Below the pieces are notes generated by a model. The model saw only the letters and a list, made by a program, of their open reading frames with translations, did not search any database and had not been told where the DNA came from. DNA of 10,757 bases from Balneolales bacterium (GTDB taxonomy: Bacteria > Bacteroidota > Rhodothermia > Balneolales > Natronogracilivirgulaceae): NCBI GenBank assembly GCA_007131625.1, contig SLQC01000274.1, positions 1 through 10,757 of the forward strand, given 5' to 3'. Shown in pieces: positions 5,547 through 10,757 of the stretch (its first letter is position 1; each line of letters opens with the position of its first letter). A program made the position numbers and the translations under genes.

Positions 5547-8240
5547 ATGATTAAAGTCAATTGTTATCACATTTTCAGTGTGATTGTACTGTTGTTACTA
5601 TTGTCACTTCCTGTTTCCGGTGTTAAAGGACAAGCACATCCCGATCATGCTGTATTAACCGTCAAAAAAGACCGTATCGCTCAATCCCGGATTGAACAGC
5701 GATTGGATGAACTTGGTGGTCGGATAGCCGTTAAAGCAGGAAACATCTGGGTTGTACGTATTCCAGAGACAGCAGATGATTGGCTAAGTGAAGAGCCGGA
5801 AGTGATGCAACTGATTCGTGATCATCCTGTTTATGACGATACACGGATGAATAAAACATTTTCTGTTGCCGGGAAACTTGCCATGAAAGGAGGCTTCGAC
5901 CTGTATGAGGGGCAGATTGACTCATTGTTTTTCAAGGAAAGCTGTCTGATAGATGAAAATGACAGTAACCACCGTCACGGAATGTCCCAATTGGAAGATG
6001 ATGATGAGCCGGGAACCAGCGATGAGATGAGAGGGACTACTGCCGTAGCTGTTTTTTTCTTCAACAATACCGGTGACACTGATCCGATTGCTTTTGAATG
6101 GACGGATGGGCTTGTTGATTCGGTTTATGCAAACGTCATACAAAACCTGACATGGTGGACAGACCGGGCTGAAGAATATGATGTTGATAAAAAGTTTGAA
6201 CTTGTTCCGTTTTGGCCTGATCATGAAGCAAATCAGCTCCCATACGATCCTACATTGCATCAACGTAACGATGCCATGCGTGATATCATGAAAAACCTGG
6301 GTTATGATCAATACTTTGACAGCATTGAACCAAACGCCTTCAGAAATGACCAGAGAGTCTTTTTGAATGACCTCCGTGACAGCCTGGATACTGATTGGGC
6401 ATTTATGATAAACATTATCGCAGGAGCACAACCGTTCAGAAGTACTGCTGTTCTGTTCGGGCCTTATACAAATCTATGGTACGGTCATGCCATGCAAAGA
6501 TTGATCACCGCTCACGAGGTGGGGCATATTTATGGTCTCCGGGATGAATACGCATCGGTGGCCCATTTTACTCGCAATCACAAACTGCGTGGTGTAAAAA
6601 ACAAGAATGCAGACTTTCGAAATCCAAGCAGTATTCCCTGTATTATGAAACATAACTGGGGGTTATGTTCCTACACCGTTGCGCAACTGGGATGGATTAA
6701 TGAACCGAATATTCACAAAATTCAGACCGAACCCGAAGATGCTCTCTTTACAGTTCAATATAAACGGCTTGATACCGGTGAATTGCAATCTACTACGTAT
6801 CGTCTGCGAGGTGATACAGGGATGCCGTGGACGTACCATACACACCCATATCTCTTCGGTGCCTCACACACTACTTTTGAAGGGTATATCTATGATGATC
6901 CTGTATGGGACATATCCGGTCAGAAGTCAGCAAATTTTCTTGTACAGAATGAGACACCCGGAACGATAAGCGTATCCTATAACTTTACCGGTGAAAAAAC
7001 GGATTATGACTGGACCCATCTCAGAAGTGATAAAGTGACCCCGGGTTATATGATTGTGGATACACATATGCGTGAGGATGGGTTGATGGCATTTTCGTCG
7101 AATTCAGGTATATCAGTCTGGGATGGTGAAAAACGAATCTTGTTCGATTTACCACCGGCCGACAGAGATGTAGACATGATGTATCTGAGATTCGGAAGAA
7201 GTATTGCAGAAGGTCCTGACGGAAATCTTTATTTCGCTATGGACGGTGGTGAAATTTTTGTTTGGAAGGGTAACGATAACAAGGTAGACGTCATCCATTA
7301 TCCCGGTTTCCCTCAAAAAAGAGAAGATTTTATTACTGTTGAAGTTGACTCGGACAGGGTGCTTTGGGCGGCTGCAGATGATGAGTCGGGTCTACATCGC
7401 TATGAAATTGATTCCGGGCAACAACAGATCCTGAACGCTACCAATACGGGACTTTTAGCTGATAACATCCGGAATCTCACTGTTGATGATGAAGATAACA
7501 TTTGGATGGTTTTCGGAACCTGGGGGCGCAGCCGTGGTGACGGTGGCAGCCTGCAGATGTACAATCCGGAACATGACGAGTGGGAAAAACATACCTCCCA
7601 ACTACCGGGCAATTCAGCAGTTCGTGTTAAAAAACTCGCTGACCGTTCTATCGGTGTAGTTACAACAGAAGGAGTATCCATTTTTGACGGCAATAATTGG
7701 GACCATTTATCAGTGCCGGGAAGTGGTCTGAGAGACTTTGATATAAATAAAGAAGGAACGATCTATGTGGGAACCTTGTCCGGACTCTTCAGGAAAGACA
7801 ATGAGGGAGTTTGGGAGGAGTATAATGTTGAAAACAGTGAATTAACAAGCAACTCTTTGTCATCGGTGAATGTTGGCCCCGAAGGACATGTTTTGTTAGG
7901 CACAACAAACCGGGGTGTGACCATGCTGTCACCAACGGACCTGATCAAGACTATGGTTTCCGGGGAACCGATACCAAAGCATGTTGAACTCCATCAAAAC
8001 TACCCCAACCCGTTCAACCCGGTTACAGAGATCCGTTTTCAGTTACCGGTAAACAGTGATGTGCGGTTGGAGGTGTTTGACATAACCGGACAAAAAGTAA
8101 CCATCCTGGTGAATGAACTGGTACCGGCCGGCACCCATAAGGTAACATTTGACGCCTCGGAGTTATCAAGCGGCGTGTATATCTACCGATTGATGGCTGA
8201 TGAAATTTCGTTGACTCATAAAATGACATTAATCAAATAA
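5547..8240 (+). CDS. Secreted zinc metallopeptidase with propeller-like region and type IX secretion sorting domain
   Basis: 897 residues. A signal peptide is at 1-29 (hydrophobic core IFSVIVLLLLLSLPVSG). Residues 30-100 have the look of a compact propeptide (DELGGRIAVKAGNIWVVRIP), which is inference only. The zinc site is HEVGHIYGLRDEY at 323-335, an HExxHxxGxxD motif: His323 and His327, catalytic Glu324 and probable third ligand Asp333. It resembles M64-type (HEFGH...LADEY) and snapalysin-type zincins. CIMKHNWGLC (365-374) follows as a probable Met-turn at Met367, flanked by a possible Cys365-Cys374 pair. Residues 500-800 contain repeated blade-like units (DDEDNIWMVFG, NKEGTIYVGT, GPEGHVLLGT) of the two-component-regulator-propeller kind. 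The end (815-897: HQNYPNPFNPVTEIRFQLP, ITGQKV, GVYIYRL) is a type A type IX secretion domain. It is thus likely exported and surface-attached or released. Start ATG at 5547 lacks a Shine-Dalgarno. The substrate is unknown. Confidence 0.85.
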   Translation: MIKVNCYHIFSVIVLLLLLSLPVSGVKGQAHPDHAVLTVKKDRIAQSRIEQRLDELGGRIAVKAGNIWVVRIPETADDWLSEEPEVMQLIRDHPVYDDTRMNKTFSVAGKLAMKGGFDLYEGQIDSLFFKESCLIDENDSNHRHGMSQLEDDDEPGTSDEMRGTTAVAVFFFNNTGDTDPIAFEWTDGLVDSVYANVIQNLTWWTDRAEEYDVDKKFELVPFWPDHEANQLPYDPTLHQRNDAMRDIMKNLGYDQYFDSIEPNAFRNDQRVFLNDLRDSLDTDWAFMINIIAGAQPFRSTAVLFGPYTNLWYGHAMQRLITAHEVGHIYGLRDEYASVAHFTRNHKLRGVKNKNADFRNPSSIPCIMKHNWGLCSYTVAQLGWINEPNIHKIQTEPEDALFTVQYKRLDTGELQSTTYRLRGDTGMPWTYHTHPYLFGASHTTFEGYIYDDPVWDISGQKSANFLVQNETPGTISVSYNFTGEKTDYDWTHLRSDKVTPGYMIVDTHMREDGLMAFSSNSGISVWDGEKRILFDLPPADRDVDMMYLRFGRSIAEGPDGNLYFAMDGGEIFVWKGNDNKVDVIHYPGFPQKREDFITVEVDSDRVLWAAADDESGLHRYEIDSGQQQILNATNTGLLADNIRNLTVDDEDNIWMVFGTWGRSRGDGGSLQMYNPEHDEWEKHTSQLPGNSAVRVKKLADRSIGVVTTEGVSIFDGNNWDHLSVPGSGLRDFDINKEGTIYVGTLSGLFRKDNEGVWEEYNVENSELTSNSLSSVNVGPEGHVLLGTTNRGVTMLSPTDLIKTMVSGEPIPKHVELHQNYPNPFNPVTEIRFQLPVNSDVRLEVFDITGQKVTILVNELVPAGTHKVTFDASELSSGVYIYRLMADEISLTHKMTLIK

Positions 8241-8293
8241 GGAAATAATACCAAATGACCACTTGAACGCAGTCAAAGAATGTAATTGGTCCC

Positions 8294-9202
8294 ATGCCGG
8301 ATGTGCCTTCCATTGTTGTTATCGTAAACCCTGATTCCCGCAGATTTCGGCGTGGTAATCATGAGTCGATTTTAAGAAAACTGTTTGAGCAAAAGGGTAT
8401 TCCGGTCGACATTCGCCGTTCACAGAACTTATGGCATGCCCGGGAAATGGCCGGAGAGGCGGCGAGGAACTGCAATCTGGTTGTCGCTGCCGGCGGAGAC
8501 GGCACCGTGCGTTATCTGGCCTGTGAGTTACGCGGTGCCGAAGCCGTACTCGGTGTCCTGCCCATGGGCAGCGGCAACGACCTCTGCACGGCGCTCGAAA
8601 TTCCATACCAATTGGACCGGGCTGTTGATATATTGCGTGACGGCAGGTGCCGGAAAATGGATTTCGGTATGATTAAGGGATATGATGGTTTTGTAAATAC
8701 ACTGGGCATCGGATTTGATGGTTTAGTGGGATATGAGGCCGGGCGAATCAGAAGCCTGAGAGGCATGCTGAAATATACCTGGGTAACGCTGAAACACATT
8801 TTCAGTTACCGGTCCAGTATCATGACTATCACTTTGGACGGCAAAGTAATCCGTGATTGCATGTTGATGGTGACCATCGCGAACGGCCCGATGGAAGGAG
8901 GCGGAATCCGGGTAGCTCCCTCTGCCGATCCTTTTGACGGATTCCTGGATGTGGTGATGATCCGGGATTTGAATATGATTCGCCGGATCATTCTTTTTCT
9001 GCGCATTCTGATCGGACTGCCGCCGGGACCACCGGTGATGGAAAGCCGGAAAGTACGCTCCATTTCTGTTCAGTCCGAATCGCCCGTCTATGCCCACGCC
9101 GACGGTGAATTACTTGACAAGGAACTGACCTCGCTGGAAGTGCATGTCGAACCACAATCCGTGCAAGTGATGACCGGCCCATATCTCAAATCGATCAAGT
9201 AA
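8294..9202 (+). CDS. Diacylglycerol/YegS-type lipid kinase
   Basis: This 302-residue protein has the DAGK catalytic fold. The N-terminal strand IVVIVNPDSRRFRRG (7-21) is the nucleotide-binding opening. GGDGT is at 67-71 and MGSGND at 91-96, both ATP-site motifs. NTLGIGFDG is at 135-143, GGGIRVAPSADPFDGFLDV at 202-220 and HADGE at 268-272, the family's C-terminal lid-domain motifs. Members phosphorylate diacylglycerol, sphingosine-like or other lipids at the inner membrane; the substrate here cannot be told from sequence. The gene starts 53 bp after the metallopeptidase gene in the same direction, so read-through is possible, but no ribosome-binding site decides the ATG. Downstream it ends 8 bp before the tail of a leftward reverse-transcriptase remnant. 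Confidence 0.9.
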   Translation: MPDVPSIVVIVNPDSRRFRRGNHESILRKLFEQKGIPVDIRRSQNLWHAREMAGEAARNCNLVVAAGGDGTVRYLACELRGAEAVLGVLPMGSGNDLCTALEIPYQLDRAVDILRDGRCRKMDFGMIKGYDGFVNTLGIGFDGLVGYEAGRIRSLRGMLKYTWVTLKHIFSYRSSIMTITLDGKVIRDCMLMVTIANGPMEGGGIRVAPSADPFDGFLDVVMIRDLNMIRRIILFLRILIGLPPGPPVMESRKVRSISVQSESPVYAHADGELLDKELTSLEVHVEPQSVQVMTGPYLKSIK

Positions 9203-9210
9203 TGAGCGGC

Positions 9211-9396
9211 TCAGAACTCCAGGCCAGCGCCACCGTACCTTTTGTACCATGTGATCAGCATCGCAAACCTTTCCCGGTTCCACTTCTGCCTGTCACCTCG
9301 TCTGTTGAGCCAGTTGTGCAGTAATCGCTTGACTTGCTCAAAACAGGAGTCCAGGCCGGGACCGTTAAAAGTCACCCCATAGTAACTGTAAGGATA
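9211..9396 (-). pseudogene. C-terminal remnant of a group II intron-type reverse transcriptase/maturase
   Basis: On the minus strand, a frame ending in TGA (9211-9213) reads YSYYGVTFNGPGLDSCFEQV, then KRLLHNWLNRRGDRQKWNRE and RFAMLITWYKRYGGAGLEF. This follows the C-terminal pattern of group II intron-encoded proteins and related reverse transcriptases: (H)YYGV..N...L..F...V.R....WL.RR.QR..W.R. About 60 residues remain. An in-frame TAG (9397-9399) closes the fragment upstream and no RT palm motif (YADD) is found in the adjacent DNA. The intron domain V hairpin expected downstream (below 9211) is absent because the lipid kinase gene is there. It is therefore a truncated scar of a retroelement, not a working intron. 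Confidence 0.65.
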
Positions 9397-9685
9397 CTAT
9401 CTCCTATGGTCATATGAACCAAACTTAAAACAATATCATTTTCCCGCACTTAACACCATTAATCAGGACTTATTCAAGTAGATGCAGTTTTCCCAACTGC
9501 TTATGTAAAGCATTACAACTTTTCAGCGGCTCTTTTTTTATGCTCAATCTTCAGCTAAATTGAGAACTATCAATTTTTACCGATTCCAAAATGCCGCTGC
9601 CGGTTTAGCACGAATCCTAAACAGAGCGGTAACCATCCTACCAAAAGTTAAAAATGTACACGTAATATTCACTTTTCCCCTGGTA
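9397..9685. other. Noncoding stretch with tandem hairpins
   Basis: No gene is supported here. Two adjacent perfect hairpins are visible: GCAGTT-TTCCC-AACTGC (9484-9500) and TGTAA-AGCA-TTACA (9504-9517). A run of T residues (9532-9539) lies some 15 bases after the second. Neither has the T-run directly after the stem, so neither is a clear terminator. They could shape a leader transcript for the following purC-like gene. The stretch is AT-rich, like that gene. Confidence 0.35.
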
Positions 9686-9706
9686 TTTACAGGGACATAT
9701 GTAAAT
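9685..9706 (+). promoter_or_regulatory. Inverted repeat just upstream of the purC-like ribosome-binding site
   Basis: ATTTACA and TGTAAAT form a perfect 7 bp inverted repeat with an 8-base loop (GGGACATA). It ends 4 bases before the GGAG ribosome-binding site (9711-9714), which itself lies 10 bases before the ATG. It could be an operator or a leader hairpin affecting translation. No regulator is known to bind it. Confidence 0.3.
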
Positions 9707-9710
9707 TAAT

Positions 9711-9714
9711 GGAG
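9711..9714 (+). promoter_or_regulatory. Shine-Dalgarno GGAG for the purC-like gene
   Basis: GGAG lies 10 bases before the ATG at 9725. It is notable because the other gene starts in this window lack such a sequence, and it fixes this start. Confidence 0.55.
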
Positions 9715-9724
9715 AATAATACAC

Positions 9725-10558
9725 ATGGCAGAAAATAACCTTGTCTACCGCGGTAAGTCGAAAGATGTTTATAATATAACAGAAGGATCTTTTTCGGGTA
9801 AGTATCGACTTGTATTTAAAGATGAAGCAACAGGCTACATAGAAAATGAAAAAGCTGTCTTTGATCCCGGATATGATACTGTTGTCGGCAAGATTCCTGG
9901 TAAAGGTGCAATTGCTTGCAGGTTTGCCACACATTTCTTTAAACTGCTGAAAGAAAAGGGCATCCCTTCGCATTATATTGATACAATCAAAGATAATGAA
10001 ATGATTGTGGAACCAGCCACCCCGCTAAGCATGGCGGTGGAATCACCGGAATTTCCCGGATCAGCTCCGTTAATGAACCTTGAATTCACCTGGAGAAATA
10101 ACGCAACCGGGAGTTTTTGGAGAAGGTACCCTTTTGTGAGACCTTGTAAGAATCTTCACAAAATAGTTGAAGCATGGACCAAGGGAGATCACGACATACT
10201 CATTACTCTGGAAGCATTGGAAGAAACAGGAGCTATGAGTAAAGAGGAGATTGCCCAAAGCGTTGAACTTGTGAAGAACATAGCTGAAATCGTTTCTCAG
10301 GAATTTGAATCAAAAAATCTCCATGTTATAGATGGAAAGTTCGAATTAGGCAGATTGAAATACGGGGATGGGAAAATTGTGATCATCGACGAAATATCCC
10401 CAGATGTATTACGTGTATGCAAAGGATATTCTCCAGATAAAAGTGGCAACTGCACAGTACATGAACAATGTGCAGTAACGAACTTCTCTGATGGTAAGAG
10501 GACAATTAAAAATAAAAAACAGGTCTCCGCTGCTGAATTCATTACTATTTTTCTATAG
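9725..10558 (+). CDS. Divergent SAICAR synthetase (phosphoribosylaminoimidazole-succinocarboxamide synthase)-like protein
   Basis: This 277-residue protein has the PurC fold. YRGKSKDVY (8-16) is the N-terminal ATP-binding loop (GKxKxxY), and FKDEATG (31-37) and FDPGYDT (46-52) follow. RNNATGSFWRRY (124-135) corresponds to the R...GS..RR substrate motif. HVIDGKFELGRLKYGDGKIVIIDEISPD (200-227) corresponds to (D.K.EFG...g.i.l.DEISPD), with the metal/ATP-binding acidic residues. The layout is closer to the clostridial/archaeal PurC branch than to E. coli PurC. It departs from true PurC in places. The usual LKDD..DP segment reads WTKGDHDILI (151-160). SPDSxR is SPDVLR. The C-terminus is short and carries Cys232, Cys243 and Cys249 (VCKGY, GNCTVHEQC). 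PurC joins aspartate to CAIR in purine synthesis. No purine gene lies nearby, and the Shine-Dalgarno and AT-richness suggest acquisition. It may be a paralogue with another ligase role, so no symbol is given. Confidence 0.75.
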   Translation: MAENNLVYRGKSKDVYNITEGSFSGKYRLVFKDEATGYIENEKAVFDPGYDTVVGKIPGKGAIACRFATHFFKLLKEKGIPSHYIDTIKDNEMIVEPATPLSMAVESPEFPGSAPLMNLEFTWRNNATGSFWRRYPFVRPCKNLHKIVEAWTKGDHDILITLEALEETGAMSKEEIAQSVELVKNIAEIVSQEFESKNLHVIDGKFELGRLKYGDGKIVIIDEISPDVLRVCKGYSPDKSGNCTVHEQCAVTNFSDGKRTIKNKKQVSAAEFITIFL

Positions 10559-10579
10559 TAAATTTGCCTTGAACATTTT

Positions 10580-10641
10580 CACTATCCATAGTGTACATAT
10601 TTGCTTGATCAAACCTACTGTGATCGGTAATAAGTCTTACC
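10580..10641 (+). other. Two short hairpins after the purC-like gene
   Basis: CACTATCCATAGTG (10580-10593) and GGTAA-TAAGTC-TTACC (10626-10641) follow the stop codon within 85 bases. Neither is followed by a good T-run, so they are weak terminator or 3' processing candidates for the rightward transcript. Confidence 0.25.
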
Positions 10642-10660
10642 TAAATTGAGCGATTTTGCG

Positions 10661-10692
10661 GAAAAAAATAAGAAGATAGCTTGTGCATCTTC
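10661..10692 (-). terminator. Leftward rho-independent terminator near the right edge
   Basis: Read on the minus strand, GAAGATGC pairs with GCTATCTTC (one bulged T) around ACAA, followed by TTATTTTTTT. This is a plausible terminator for a leftward gene lying beyond the window, converging on the purC-like gene. The DNA from 10693 to 10757 between it and the edge has no recognisable coding end. One minus-strand frame is open but runs through the terminator. Confidence 0.45.
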
Positions 10693-10757
10693 CTGATAAT
10701 GCGTAATTTACAAGATATATAATCAAACAACAAAACATCACCATTCAGGTGCACAAG

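Noticed and set aside
9287..9320. CACCTCGTCTGTTG resembling the repeat's CACCTCGCGACAG
   Set aside because: Only the first seven bases agree, the other repeat blocks are absent, and the sequence is explained as part of the reverse-transcriptase remnant.
10641..10757. Minus-strand open frame entering from the right edge (about 38 codons)
   Set aside because: It passes through the leftward terminator hairpin and T-run and shows no recognisable protein features, so it is probably a chance frame.

Overview
The window looks like a chromosomal segment of a Bacteroidota/Rhodothermota-type bacterium, with Balneolales or a close relative the best guess. The main clue is the secreted protein at 5547-8240. 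It ends in a type IX secretion C-terminal domain with the HQNYPNPFNP signature common in Balneolota, Rhodothermota and Ignavibacteria. Most genes lack a clear Shine-Dalgarno sequence, which also fits this group. No complete mobile element, CRISPR array, rRNA or tRNA was recognised.

Layout: the left edge holds a leftward lysine/diaminopimelate pair, dapB (213-923) followed by the first 50 codons of dapA (1-150, cut by the edge). Next comes about 1.2 kb (924-2158) without a convincing gene. It holds a strong rightward UUCG-loop terminator (1061-1082), a structured stretch (1122-1196) and two degenerate copies of a 150-162 bp repeat (1211-1372 and 1844-1993). A rightward CPBP membrane protease gene (2159-2761) follows. 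It converges on a leftward secreted heparinase II/III-family gene (2858-4948).

Upstream of the heparinase gene, 5090-5452 is a leftward pseudogene. Its front is a piece of a PQQ-dependent dehydrogenase propeller and its back is the C-terminus of a DUF1080 (3-keto-disaccharide hydrolase-like) protein. The two are joined in one frame that is broken by two point-mutation stops. To its right are two rightward genes. The first encodes a large secreted metallopeptidase with an HExxHxxGxxD zinc site, a propeller-like region and a type IX sorting domain (5547-8240). The second encodes a diacylglycerol/YegS-type lipid kinase (8294-9202).

After a leftward remnant of a group II intron-type reverse transcriptase (9211-9396) and about 330 bp of hairpin-rich noncoding DNA comes a divergent purC-like gene (9725-10558). 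It has a Shine-Dalgarno sequence, looks AT-richer than its neighbours and may have been acquired. A leftward terminator (10661-10692) hints at a gene beyond the right edge.

Functionally this is a mixed region rather than one pathway: lysine/cell-wall precursor synthesis, envelope or lipid enzymes, and extracellular polymer and protein degradation. The heparinase and the lost PQQ/DUF1080 genes suggest a former carbohydrate-use neighbourhood now decaying. I do not see a clear new multi-gene system. The items most worth a second look are the repeat family, the chimeric pseudogene, the unusual metallopeptidase and the divergent PurC.
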